NCBI GenBank assembly: GCA_963779845.1
Contig: CAVZZV010000005.1
Coordinates: 992,001 to 1,056,000 of the forward strand
Source: CAVZZV01 sp963779845
Lineage (GTDB): Bacteria; Bacteroidota; Bacteroidia; Bacteroidales; GCA-2748055
Length of the DNA: 64,000 nucleotides
Direction of reading: 5' to 3'
The number at the start of each line of letters is the position of its first letter. The first letter of the stretch is position 1. A program made the position numbers and the translations under genes. Below the pieces are notes generated by a model. That model did not search any database, had not been told where the DNA came from, and saw only the letters and a program-made list of their open reading frames with translations. This document shows, piece after piece, positions 9,864-18,660 of the stretch.

Positions 9864-11105
9864 ATGAGCTATATAATCAGCAAACCGAAAAAACCCATCC
9901 ACATAACTGTGGAGTTACCCTCTTCAAAAAGCATAAGCAACCGATTATTGATCATGTCTGCTTTATCGGGAGAATCACTTAAGCTGAAAAATATTTCCGA
10001 TAGCGACGACGCAAAGGCTCTGCAAAAAGCACTATCCGCTGCTTCCAGCACAATCAACATAGGCCATGCCGGTACTGCCATGCGTTTTCTTGCCGCTTAT
10101 TTTTCCATTAAAGAGGAGGCAGAGGTCGTTCTTACCGGTAGTGAGCGAATGCAAAATCGTCCCATTGCCGATCTTGTATCCGGATTAAGGGAACTGGGGG
10201 CAATCATTGATTACCTTGAGAAACCGGGATTCCCACCCATTCATATCACGGGAAAAGAATTGAAAGGGAAGAAAATAAGGATTGAATCCGGAATCAGCAG
10301 CCAATATATTTCAGCCATCATGATGATCGGGCCCTATCTTCGGGGAGGACTGGAGCTCGTTCTCACCGGAGATACTGTTTCTTCGAGCTATATACGTTTA
10401 ACCACCGGCCTAATGAAGAGGGCCGGGGCCAATGTCGAATGGAAGGATAATTCCGTTATCATTCAGGAAAAAGGGTATCACGCGGGCACATTCACCATTG
10501 AACCGGATTGGAGTGCTGCCTCCTATTGGTTCGCAATTGCAGGATTAGCCAGGGAGAGCCAAATCCTTCTTTCAGGATTGCAGGAAGAAAGTCTGCAGGG
10601 GGATTCACAGCTGGTTAACATATTTAAGGGTCTGGGTGTGAGAGGTTCATTCTCAGACCAGGGCTTGTTATTGGAAAATGAAGGAAGCCTGATTAAAGAC
10701 TTTTCATTTGATTTTTCTGAAAACCCCGATCTGGTTCAGACCCTGGTTCCCTATTGCGTGGCTCAAAATATCTCATTTTACTTTTCGGGTTGCCGTACTT
10801 TGCGGATAAAAGAAACAGATCGGATATTGGCCCTTCAGCAGGAGATGAAAAAAATAGAGGTCAAACTGGAATATTCTGAGGCAGAAGAGGCTTTAAGCTG
10901 GAAGGGGCACAGGAAACCTGTTGCTTCAAAGAGGCCCGTCATCCGGACCTACGACGACCACCGGGCAGCCATGGGAATGGTGCCATTATGCCTGAAAATG
11001 AATGAAGTTGAGATCATGGATCCAATGGTTGTTACAAAATCCTATCCCGGCTTTTGGTCAGACATTGAAAAAGCCGGATTTATAGTAAAAGAGCCCATAT
11101 CTTAG
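9864..11105 (+). CDS. aroA: 3-phosphoshikimate 1-carboxyvinyltransferase (EPSP synthase)
   Basis: Sixth step of the shikimate pathway: joins PEP to shikimate 3-phosphate. 413 residues, close to the family length. Conserved elements are the substrate loop PSSKSISNR (about 19-27), GHAGTAMRF (the NAGTAMR-type PEP site), the SSQYISA segment, and the late motifs KETDR and TYDDHRAAM. The GHAGTAMR variant has His where many enzymes have Asn. The gene stands apart from other aro genes. tadA follows after 32 bases and may be on the same transcript. Confidence 0.95.
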   Translation: MSYIISKPKKPIHITVELPSSKSISNRLLIMSALSGESLKLKNISDSDDAKALQKALSAASSTINIGHAGTAMRFLAAYFSIKEEAEVVLTGSERMQNRPIADLVSGLRELGAIIDYLEKPGFPPIHITGKELKGKKIRIESGISSQYISAIMMIGPYLRGGLELVLTGDTVSSSYIRLTTGLMKRAGANVEWKDNSVIIQEKGYHAGTFTIEPDWSAASYWFAIAGLARESQILLSGLQEESLQGDSQLVNIFKGLGVRGSFSDQGLLLENEGSLIKDFSFDFSENPDLVQTLVPYCVAQNISFYFSGCRTLRIKETDRILALQQEMKKIEVKLEYSEAEEALSWKGHRKPVASKRPVIRTYDDHRAAMGMVPLCLKMNEVEIMDPMVVTKSYPGFWSDIEKAGFIVKEPIS

Positions 11106-11137
11106 TTCCCCGAAAACCCGTGACCTAAAACAATGCT

Positions 11138-11584
11138 ATGAATTATCCGTTGTTTTCCGATGAATACTTTATGAACGAGGCTCTCAAAGAGGCAAAAAAA
11201 GCACTATCAAAAGAGGAAATTCCTATAGGGGCAGTCATTGTATCTGAAAATGTCATCCTGGCCCGGGGGCATAATATGACTGAGGAGCTGAAGGATGTTA
11301 CTGCCCATGCTGAAATCATAGCTATAACTTCGGCTGAAAATTATCTGGGAAATAAATTTCTTAACAATTGTAGTCTTTTTGTGACCCTGGAGCCCTGTCC
11401 GATGTGTGCCTCAGCCGGCAAATGGGCCCAGTTATCCCGGATAGTTTATGGGGCCGCGGATCCTAAGTCCGGATACCTGGGAGTAAGTTCAGAATTGATG
11501 CACCCAAAAGCTGAAATAGTATCCGGAATACTTGAGGAGGAATGTGGAGCGTTAATGAGGGAGTTTTTTAGGGGAAAGAGGTGA
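11138..11584 (+). CDS. tadA: tRNA-specific adenosine deaminase / nucleoside deaminase
   Basis: A 148-residue cytidine-deaminase-fold enzyme. Zinc ligands are H57 (with proton-shuttling E59 in HAE) and C87/C90 in PCPMC. Length and the N-terminal EALKEAKKA helix fit TadA, which converts A34 to inosine in tRNA-Arg(ACG). A more general nucleoside deaminase (guanine or cytosine) cannot be excluded from sequence alone. The stop codon abuts the first unit of an 18-copy tandem repeat. Confidence 0.87.
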   Translation: MNYPLFSDEYFMNEALKEAKKALSKEEIPIGAVIVSENVILARGHNMTEELKDVTAHAEIIAITSAENYLGNKFLNNCSLFVTLEPCPMCASAGKWAQLSRIVYGAADPKSGYLGVSSELMHPKAEIVSGILEEECGALMREFFRGKR

Positions 11585-11585
11585 A

Positions 11586-12275
11586 TTAGTTTGGAGGGGG
11601 AGTATAGAGCAGGAAAACACTTAATTTGTTTGGAGGGGGAGTGGAGAGCAAGAAAACACTTAATTAGTTTGGAGGATGAGTAGAGAGCAGGAAAACACTT
11701 AATAAGTTTGGAGGGTGAGTAGAGAGCAAGAAAACACTTAATTAGTTTGGAGGGTGAGTGGAGGGCAGGAAAACACTTAATTAGTTTGGAGGGGGAGTAG
11801 AGAGCAGGAAAACACTTAATTAGTTTGGAGGGGGAGTAGAGAGCAGGAAAACACTTAATAAGTTTGGAGGGTGAGTGGAGAGCAAGAAAACACTTAATTA
11901 GTTTGGAGGGGGAGTAGAGAGCAGGAAAACACTTAATAAGTTTGGAGGGGGAGTAGAGAGCAAGAAAACACTTAATAAGTTTGGAGGGTGAGTAGAGAGC
12001 AAGAAAACACTTAATAGTTTGGAGGGTGAGTAGAGAGCAGGAAAACACTTAATAAGTTTGGAGGGGGAGTAGAGAGCAGGAAAACACTTAATTAGTTTGG
12101 AGGGGGAGTAGAGAGCAGGAAAACACTTAATTAGTTTGGAGGGGGAGTAGAGAGCAGGAAAACACTTAATAAGTTTGGAGGGTGAGTAGAGAGCAAGAAA
12201 ACACTTAATTAGTTTGGAGGGTGAGTAGAGAGCAAGAAAACATTTGATTAGTTTGGAGGGTGAGTGGAGGGCAAT
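11586..12275 (+). repeat. Tandem array, 18 units of 39 bp
   Basis: The motif GTTTGGAG recurs at 11589, 11628, 11667, 11706, 11745, 11784, 11823, 11862, 11901, 11940, 11979, 12017, 12056, 12095, 12134, 12173, 12212 and 12251. Every step is 39 bases except one of 38 (11979 to 12017), where a base is missing in the TTAAT(A/T)AG linker. Units run TTAGTTTGGAGGGGGAGTAG, then AGAGCAGGAAAACACTTAA. They differ at a few sites only (GGGGG/GGGTG, AGG/AAG, TTAG/TAAG, TAG/TGG). The + strand is strongly purine-rich. The array fills the space from the tadA stop toward aspS. Its 39-base period makes open frames in the minus strand with a 13-residue repeat; these are judged non-coding. Confidence 0.97.
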
Positions 12276-12574
12276 GAGCATCTGACAATGCAACTCTCAA
12301 AGTCAGGACAGATTTTTTTAACGGGATATTATTTTTCAGAAAAGCCGTTTGGGTTTTCAATTTGTGATATTTTTTAGCAAACCTCTCCTGGGGTTAAATC
12401 TAAACAAACAGTAAAGTATATCTTTTTTACCGTCTATTCGATTTTATACAGTAGAAAGGGTAATTATTTTTACAATTCCCCCATTCTTAGTATTTTCGCA
12501 AATTAATTCATCGAACTAATTCATTGTATCTTCTCCTCGTTGAATTTTTAAGTTAATCCTAACACACGAAAATC
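12276..12574. other. Intergenic stretch before aspS
   Basis: About 300 AT-rich bases between the array and aspS. TATTTTCG near 12490, one mismatch from TAnnTTTG, is the best promoter candidate. Nothing else could be supported. Confidence 0.4.
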
Positions 12575-14317
12575 ATGCTCAGAACACATACCTGCGGGGA
12601 ATTAAGCATCAATGATATCAACAAAGAGGTAACCTTAAGTGGCTGGGTTCAGAAATCCCGGGACCTGGGAGGGATGACTTTTGTCGATCTACGCGATCGC
12701 TATGGCATTACCCAACTGGTCTTTAATATGGATGTCAATGCTGAATTGTGCAGGGAAGCCCGGGCACTGGGAAGGGAATTTGTTATACAGGCTATTGGCA
12801 AAGTCTCCGAAAGAAGTAATAAAAACCTGAAGATCCCTACTGGAGAAGTAGAAATTGTTGTAGACAGTTTGAAGATCCTCAATAAATCCAAAACCCCTCC
12901 ATTTACCATCGAAGAGCAAAGTGATGGAGGCGACGATATCCGCATGAAATACCGTTACCTGGATCTTCGCCGGGAGAAAGTCCGGAAAAATCTGGAGCTG
13001 CGTCACCGGATGGCACAGGAAGTACGGAAATATCTGAGTGGTGAGGGTTTCCTCGAGGTGGAAACACCTGTGCTTATTAAATCAACTCCTGAAGGTGCAC
13101 GGGATTTTGTGGTCCCCTCACGCATGAACCCTCAACAGTTTTATGCCCTGCCCCAGTCTCCCCAAACCTTTAAGCAATTGCTTATGGTAGCTGGCTTCGA
13201 TAAGTATTTCCAGATTGTAAAATGTTTCAGGGACGAGGATTTACGGGCCGACCGACAACCCGAATTTACGCAAATCGACTGTGAAATGGCCTTCGTGGAG
13301 AGAGACGACATTCTTGATACTTTCGAAGGAATGGCGCGACATCTTTTTAAAGAGGTCCTGGATGTCGAAATTCAGGATTTCCCCCGAATGACCTATGCGG
13401 ATGCCATGAACAAATATGGCAGTGACAAGCCCGATCTGCGGTTCGATATGCCCATTGAGGAACTTACGGATATGGTTCAGGGAAAAGATTTTGTCGTTTT
13501 CGATAATGCCGAGTATATCGGGGCCATTGCCGCACAGGGATGTGCCGGATATTCACGCAAACAAATCGACGAGCTGGTAGAATGGGTGCAACGACCTCAA
13601 ATCGGGGCCAAGGGAATTGTCTATCTGAAAGTCGGGGAAGATGGAACATATAAATCCTCAGCAGATAAATTCTTTGATGAAACTCAGTTAAAAAAATGGG
13701 CTGAAAAGATGGAGGCTAAACCTGGAGATTTAATTCTGGCTATTGCCGGAAAAAGGAAAACCAGCCTCCATGCCCTGAGTGAACTCCGTTTAAAAATGGC
13801 CGACCGGCTTGGTCTTCGCAATAAAAAAACCTTCAAGCCTCTGTGGGTTATCGACTTTCCCCTGTTTGAGTGGGACGAGGAGACCAAACGTTTCTATGCC
13901 ATGCACCATCCGTTCACCTCTCCAATGGAAGAGGACCTGCCCTTTTTCAGTTCCGATCCGGGAAAGGTCAGGGCGAAGGCCTATGATCTCGTTATCAACG
14001 GAGTAGAAATAGGCGGAGGCTCAATAAGAATCCATGATGAGGCTCTTCAGAAATTAATGTTTAAACAGCTTGGCTTTACCGATGAAGAAGCCACAGATCA
14101 ATTCGGATTCCTTATGAACGCTTTCCAGTACGGCGCCCCCCCTCATGGAGGAATTGCCTTTGGCTTCGATCGATGGGTTTCCCTGTTCGCCGGAATCGAC
14201 TCAATAAGAGATGTCATTGCTTTTCCCAAGAACAATGCCGGCAGGGATGTTATGATCGATACCCCCTCCCGAATCAAACAGGAACAGTTGGATGAATTGG
14301 GTATAAAAATCGTTTAA
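12575..14317 (+). CDS. aspS: Aspartate--tRNA ligase
   Basis: A class IIb aminoacyl-tRNA synthetase charging tRNA-Asp in the cytoplasm. 580 residues, the bacterial-type length. An OB-fold anticodon-binding domain occupies about 1-110 (LSGWVQKSRDLGGMTFVDLR). The catalytic core has motif 2 (KCFRDEDLRADRQPEFTQID) and motif 3 (GGIAFGFDRW), with the bacterial GAD insertion between them (about 280-410). No encoded feature separates the discriminating from the non-discriminating form with certainty. The upstream gap holds the 39-bp array. Confidence 0.97.
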   Translation: MLRTHTCGELSINDINKEVTLSGWVQKSRDLGGMTFVDLRDRYGITQLVFNMDVNAELCREARALGREFVIQAIGKVSERSNKNLKIPTGEVEIVVDSLKILNKSKTPPFTIEEQSDGGDDIRMKYRYLDLRREKVRKNLELRHRMAQEVRKYLSGEGFLEVETPVLIKSTPEGARDFVVPSRMNPQQFYALPQSPQTFKQLLMVAGFDKYFQIVKCFRDEDLRADRQPEFTQIDCEMAFVERDDILDTFEGMARHLFKEVLDVEIQDFPRMTYADAMNKYGSDKPDLRFDMPIEELTDMVQGKDFVVFDNAEYIGAIAAQGCAGYSRKQIDELVEWVQRPQIGAKGIVYLKVGEDGTYKSSADKFFDETQLKKWAEKMEAKPGDLILAIAGKRKTSLHALSELRLKMADRLGLRNKKTFKPLWVIDFPLFEWDEETKRFYAMHHPFTSPMEEDLPFFSSDPGKVRAKAYDLVINGVEIGGGSIRIHDEALQKLMFKQLGFTDEEATDQFGFLMNAFQYGAPPHGGIAFGFDRWVSLFAGIDSIRDVIAFPKNNAGRDVMIDTPSRIKQEQLDELGIKIV

Positions 14318-14399
14318 TCCCTCCGACCGAACCCTTTTTATAAATAGTTATTATTCCCGGGAACCGATTCGGAATCCCCACTTGGACAGGAAAATTCCG

Positions 14400-15038
14400 T
14401 TACAGTTCAAATGATCTGTCCCGGCGGGTACTGGCATCATTAAATTCAATCTCCAGCTGTTCATCAAACAGGCGAAAAGATTTACGGTGCCATATAGTTG
14501 TTCCGTTTCTTTTAAGGGATTCCCTGTGCTCCCTTGTCCCATAGCCTTTATTGCTATGCCAGGAGTACAAGGGGTATTCATCATGAAGAGTTCTCATGAA
14601 CTGGTCCCTGTGGGTTTTGGCCAGGATCGAAGCAGCGGCGATGGAAAGGTATTTAGCATCGCCCTGGACAATGCATTGATGGGTTATTTCCGGATAGGGT
14701 GTGAACCTGTTTCCATCAATGATCAGAAAGGAGGGACATATTTTCAAGCCCTGAATGGCTCTGTGCATCGCAAGGAATGAAGCATTCAGGATATTCATCT
14801 CATCAATTTCCTCTACGCTGGCAACCCCTACTGACCAGCAAAGGGCAATATTCTCGATCTCCAACCGGAGTGTCTCCCGCTGAATTTCTGTTAGTTGTTT
14901 GGAGTCCGTTATTACCGGATGATGGTAGCCTTCAGGCAGGATGACCGCCGCGGCAAATACCGGACCTGCCAGGCAACCCCGGCCGGCCTCATCACAACCG
15001 GCTTCCATTTCACCTTCTCTAAAACAGGACTTAAGCAT
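14400..15038 (-). CDS. rnhB: Ribonuclease HII
   Basis: 212 residues. It cleaves the RNA strand of RNA/DNA hybrids and removes misincorporated ribonucleotides. The acidic catalytic set is visible: D16-E17 in DEAGRG, D in ITDSKQL, and D in IDGNRF. The start ATG overlaps the stop of the upstream glycosyltransferase gene by 8 bases (ATGCTTAA), suggesting translational coupling. A later ATG at residue 11 would cut just before the DEAGRG motif and is less likely. Confidence 0.95.
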   Translation of the reverse strand: MLKSCFREGEMEAGCDEAGRGCLAGPVFAAAVILPEGYHHPVITDSKQLTEIQRETLRLEIENIALCWSVGVASVEEIDEMNILNASFLAMHRAIQGLKICPSFLIIDGNRFTPYPEITHQCIVQGDAKYLSIAAASILAKTHRDQFMRTLHDEYPLYSWHSNKGYGTREHRESLKRNGTTIWHRKSFRLFDEQLEIEFNDASTRRDRSFEL

Positions 15039-16161
15039 CGCTCATGGTTTTTTCAATGAGTACCCATAAACGTTCAGCGGTTTTTTCCCAGCTAAACTTG
15101 TTGGCACGGACCAATCCCTTTTGGATAAATTCTTCCCTCAGGGCCTCATCTTTTGCAAACAATTCCATGCCCCGAACTATTCCTGAGATATCATGAGGAG
15201 AGTACAAAAGGGCAGCATCCCCTGCTACCTCCGGTATGGAGGTGGTGTTGGAAGCAATTACCGGTACCCCACAACGCATGGCTTCCAAAACCGGAATCCC
15301 GAATCCTTCGAAAAAAGGGATGAAAACCATCGCGGTTGCCGTGGCCAGAGTCTTGTGCAAATGTTCTGGCCCCAGACGGCCTGTAAAAATAACATCATCC
15401 CTATACTTCATCATAGAATATACCTGTTCGATTTCCTTCGTCATAAACATCTTTTCACCTACTATAATAAGACGAAAATCAGTGTTATAATGGTCCCGGA
15501 AAAGATCAAAAGAGCGTAATAATCCTGGAATATTTTTCCGTGGATGCATAGAACCAACAAAAATAAAGTAAGGGACACCCCCCGTCAGTTCTTTTCTTAT
15601 ATCCTCTTTTTCAAGTTTTTCCAAAGGGAAATACTCACTATTCACCCCGTTATAGAGCACCTCAATTTTATTCGCCGCGATCCCGTAGGCTGTTTGGATA
15701 TCTCTTTTTGAATAGGCGGATACTGTCCCAATTGCCCGTGCTCTGCTGGCAAAACGCGGAAAGAAAAAGTTATAATAAACTCTGGATGAAAATGGAAGAT
15801 CCCTGGGCCGATGATAAAAATTGATATCATGGATTATGGCAATGGAGGGAATATCAGTGCGAAGGGGAATATATCCATCCGGTGAAAGAAAAACATCAGC
15901 CTTCAGTTGTTTTAGCATCCGCGGAATTGAGAACTCAAACCAGATAAACCAAAGCAGAGGATGCCTGGTGGGTGGCCACAAAACTACCGGAGTGATGTTT
16001 CCGGAAAAAATGAAGGAAGGATCAAACTTCCGGTCGAATAAAAAAATGAATTCGTGCTCAGGATGTTCCCGGCAGATCCTTATTAAAGTCTCATAGCTGA
16101 ACCACCCTATTCCGTCAAGTTTATTTTTTATTAAAAGGCGGGTGTTTACTGCAATTTTCAT
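15031..16161 (-). CDS. Glycosyltransferase family 4 (GT-B fold)
   Basis: 376 residues, cytoplasmic or membrane-associated. The C-terminal Rossmann half has GSMHPRKN and the retaining E-x7-E motif in FFEGFGIPVLEAM, followed by RCGVPVIAS. The N-terminal part binds the acceptor. It probably adds a sugar from a nucleotide donor during surface polysaccharide or LPS synthesis. A flippase gene lies divergently just upstream, which fits a polysaccharide role. Donor and acceptor cannot be predicted. Confidence 0.88.
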   Translation of the reverse strand: MKIAVNTRLLIKNKLDGIGWFSYETLIRICREHPEHEFIFLFDRKFDPSFIFSGNITPVVLWPPTRHPLLWFIWFEFSIPRMLKQLKADVFLSPDGYIPLRTDIPSIAIIHDINFYHRPRDLPFSSRVYYNFFFPRFASRARAIGTVSAYSKRDIQTAYGIAANKIEVLYNGVNSEYFPLEKLEKEDIRKELTGGVPYFIFVGSMHPRKNIPGLLRSFDLFRDHYNTDFRLIIVGEKMFMTKEIEQVYSMMKYRDDVIFTGRLGPEHLHKTLATATAMVFIPFFEGFGIPVLEAMRCGVPVIASNTTSIPEVAGDAALLYSPHDISGIVRGMELFAKDEALREEFIQKGLVRANKFSWEKTAERLWVLIEKTMSDA

Positions 16162-16236
16162 TCACTCTTCAAAATTTATCTGTCCAATGAAAGGGCTGAA
16201 TTTCCGGTAAAGGTAAAAGTTTAACGTTAATATATT

Positions 16237-16244
16237 TATTTTTG
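16237..16244 (+). promoter_or_regulatory. Bacteroidota -7 box (TATTTTTG) deciding the flippase start
   Basis: Perfect TAnnTTTG. Its last three bases are the TTG at 16242 that could be read as a start codon. Transcription would begin a few bases later, so the true start must be downstream, at TTG 16263. Confidence 0.5.
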
Positions 16245-16262
16245 CAGAAATTTGCTCCAGAC

Positions 16263-17705
16263 TTGAAACGAAAGTTCATAACTAATCTCGCCCTGCTGCT
16301 GTTCCTTAACCTTATGGTCAAGCCATTCTGGATTTTCGGAATTGACCGTAAAGTGCAGAATATGGTCGGGGCAGAAGAATATGGCCTCTATTTTTCACTT
16401 TTTAGTCTTTCCATACTCCTCAACATACTGCTGGACATTGGCCTCACCAACTTTAACAACAGGGAAATCGCCCAAAACAGGGAGAGGCTTACCTCCAATT
16501 TGTCCGCCATAATACCTCTTAAAATTGGCCTGGCCATAATTTACGCAATAGTAGTAATGGGAACAGGACTGGCTCTTGGATATTCTCAAAGGCAGTTCAA
16601 TATACTGTGGATCTTAATCTTAAACCAATTTCTCTCCTCCTTCATCCTCTACCTCCGCTCCAATATCAGCGGACTCCATCTCTTCAGAACCGATAGTATT
16701 CTCTCAGTAATGGACAGGGTGTTGATGATCCTACTTTGCAGCCTCCTAATCTGGTCCGATTTATTTAGAGGAAGTTTTAAAATTGAATGGTTTATATATG
16801 CCCAAACAATCTCTTACCTGCTTACCGGAATCCTGGTACTTATTATTGTCATACGAAGGGCTGGTAAGTTCTATCTGGATCTCCGATGGCAATACGGCTT
16901 GAGTATCCTGCGGAAGAGTTATCCCTTTGCCATCCTGGTATTGCTTATGTCCTTTTTCAACCGCATAGATTCGGTGATGCTGGAAAGAATGCTGACCGGA
17001 GGAAAAACAGAAGCCGGCATTTATGCCCAGAGTTTCAGAATACTCGATGCGACCTCTATGTTTGCATTATTGTTTGCCGGCTTGCTACTCCCAATTTTTT
17101 CGAGAATGATCAAGCAACGGGAAGATACTGCCGGATTGGTTGGCCTTTCCTTTTCGCTTTTGTTAGTCCCGGCGCTTACTCTGGTGATTCTTTCCTTTAT
17201 TTATAACCGGGAAATCATCTCATTACTATACCTGGAACATCTCCAATACTCCGCCCAGATATACCGTATCCTTATGGTTTCTCTCCTTTTTACCTCCACC
17301 TCCTATATTTTCGGAACATTGCTCACGGCCAACGGAAGTTTAAGACAATTGAATATTCTGGCAGCATGCACACTTTTCCTGAACGTAAGCCTTAACTTCA
17401 TCCTTATTCCCCGGTACGCGGCAAAAGGAGCGGCTATAGCAAATATTTCTGCGCAGGGATTCTACGCGATTTCCCAGGTCATTACTGCCAAATACCTCCT
17501 GCAATTAAGAATAAACAAGGGCCTGATATATCGCTTATTGGCCTACGCTCTGATTTTAACCCTCCTAACCTGGATTACCAGTCTGATTTTGAGTAATTGG
17601 ATTGCAGGGTTTATTATAATATGTATCCTGGCAGTCATCCTTATGTGGGTCCTGAAGATCAATACCCCGAAGTCATTGTACCTGATCGTTAAAAATAATA
17701 CCTGA
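16263..17705 (+). CDS. Oligosaccharide flippase / polysaccharide biosynthesis protein (MOP superfamily)
   Basis: About 480 residues, almost entirely hydrophobic, with some 12-14 predicted membrane segments. The N-terminal KRKFITNLALLLFLNL and KPFWIFGIDR segments are typical of Wzx-like transporters of Bacteroidota. It likely moves lipid-linked oligosaccharides across the inner membrane. It is divergent from a glycosyltransferase gene, consistent with surface glycan assembly. The start is set at TTG 16263 because the upstream in-frame TTG at 16242 is part of a promoter box; the resulting MKRKF start fits the family. Confidence 0.85.
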   Translation: MKRKFITNLALLLFLNLMVKPFWIFGIDRKVQNMVGAEEYGLYFSLFSLSILLNILLDIGLTNFNNREIAQNRERLTSNLSAIIPLKIGLAIIYAIVVMGTGLALGYSQRQFNILWILILNQFLSSFILYLRSNISGLHLFRTDSILSVMDRVLMILLCSLLIWSDLFRGSFKIEWFIYAQTISYLLTGILVLIIVIRRAGKFYLDLRWQYGLSILRKSYPFAILVLLMSFFNRIDSVMLERMLTGGKTEAGIYAQSFRILDATSMFALLFAGLLLPIFSRMIKQREDTAGLVGLSFSLLLVPALTLVILSFIYNREIISLLYLEHLQYSAQIYRILMVSLLFTSTSYIFGTLLTANGSLRQLNILAACTLFLNVSLNFILIPRYAAKGAAIANISAQGFYAISQVITAKYLLQLRINKGLIYRLLAYALILTLLTWITSLILSNWIAGFIIICILAVILMWVLKINTPKSLYLIVKNNT

Positions 17706-17775
17706 GCAAATCAAATTGTTAGCAATTTGTTAATTAATTAGCTCTGTTGAATTAGCCGGGAAAGGATGAATTTTC

Positions 17776-17783
17776 TATTTTTG
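17776..17783 (+). promoter_or_regulatory. Bacteroidota -7 box (TATTTTTG)
   Basis: Perfect TAnnTTTG 30 bases before the TTG start of the 68-residue gene. No -33 at standard spacing. Confidence 0.45.
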
Positions 17784-17813
17784 GAAGCGATATAAATAAA
17801 CCCTCCTGCTGTT

Positions 17814-18020
17814 TTGAAAAGAAAGATCCCAAAAGCTCCCAGAACGGAGGATATGCTCAGAAGAAACCGGCAGGCTTTCCTGTTCAATGACAGGGAATTA
17901 AAGGCTTTTGAAACCTACTGTGCGAAATACAAAATAAAGAACAAGGCTCGGTTCATGCGGGAGACCATCATTGCAGAGGTACTGCGTAAATTCGAGGAAG
18001 ACCATCCAACCCTGTTTTAA
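17814..18020 (+). CDS. Small basic protein, possible ribbon-helix-helix type
   Basis: 68 residues, rich in Arg and Lys at the N terminus (KRKIPKAPRTEDMLRRNR). Next come a strand-like FLFNDRELKAFETYC and a helix KNKARFMRETIIAEVLRKF. The pattern of a short strand followed by two helices resembles small ribbon-helix-helix DNA-binding proteins, but no family was recognised with certainty. The start is TTG; a -7 box 30 bases upstream supports expression. The SiaC-like gene follows after 57 bases. Confidence 0.6.
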   Translation: MKRKIPKAPRTEDMLRRNRQAFLFNDRELKAFETYCAKYKIKNKARFMRETIIAEVLRKFEEDHPTLF

Positions 18021-18077
18021 TAGTCAATAAGCATTTCAATTATTACAGCTTTTTTTTATCTTTACGCCATTCATAAG

Positions 18078-18449
18078 ATGCAAATTATGCAAATTGAAGG
18101 CACAAAGGTAACACCCTATATTTCAATATTAGATGGTATTTTCGAGATTAAGGGAAGATCAATACCCGAAGATGCTTTTGATTTTTATGCCCCTATGGTT
18201 CATGAAGTGCAGGATTATCTGGAGCATCCTAAAAGCTCCACTGAACTTCGTTTCCATCTGGAATACATCAATAGCGGTTCCAAAAAATATCTGACCAATA
18301 TACTCGCCCGCTTTAATGATTTCTACCTCGAAGGAAACGAAATCGTCATTTATTGGTACTTTGACCATGATGATGAATCCATGCAGGAACTTGCCATCGA
18401 CCTGCGTTCAATGGTGCAGATTCCTTTTCATATTATTGAAGTAAGTTAA
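18078..18449 (+). CDS. DUF1987 / SiaC-family regulatory phosphoprotein
   Basis: 123 residues with the family's opening IEGTKVTPYISI, central SGSKKYLTNILARFNDFY and YWYFDHDDESMQELAIDL. In Pseudomonas, SiaC is switched by the SiaB kinase and the SiaA PP2C (SpoIIE-type) phosphatase and controls c-di-GMP output. No siaA or siaB gene is adjacent; the only SpoIIE-type phosphatase in the window is at 46708-49905. The start is ATG 18078 or the in-frame ATG 18087. A regulatory role is inferred from the family. Confidence 0.82.
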   Translation: MQIMQIEGTKVTPYISILDGIFEIKGRSIPEDAFDFYAPMVHEVQDYLEHPKSSTELRFHLEYINSGSKKYLTNILARFNDFYLEGNEIVIYWYFDHDDESMQELAIDLRSMVQIPFHIIEVS

Positions 18450-18514
18450 TTTCGCTATTCCTTTAGCTCTTCTCATACCCATAAGGGAATAATCATGAAT
18501 ATTTTTGGGGTTCG

Positions 18515-18544
18515 TTGCAAACACGGAAATTATTCTTAACTTTG
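18515..18544 (+). promoter_or_regulatory. Promoter of the initiator tRNA
   Basis: TTG (18515-18517), 19 bases, then TAACTTTG (18537-18544): the full Bacteroidota -33/-7 arrangement. The tRNA begins 37 bases after the -7 box. Confidence 0.75.
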
Positions 18545-18581
18545 CAGCACCAAAACGAAAAACTCCATATCAAAAATATAT

Positions 18582-18654
<73 letters not shown>

Positions 18655-18660
18655 CTACGA

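Noticed and set aside
11586..12275. CRISPR array
   Set aside because: The units are directly contiguous with no unique spacers and no cas genes nearby, so this is a simple tandem repeat.
11446..12293. Two minus-strand open frames encoding a 13-residue repeat (PSKLIKCF...LALYS)
   Set aside because: They exist only because the DNA period is 39 bases, a multiple of three. The frame breaks exactly at the one 38-base unit, there is no start context, and the right end of the frame runs into tadA antisense.
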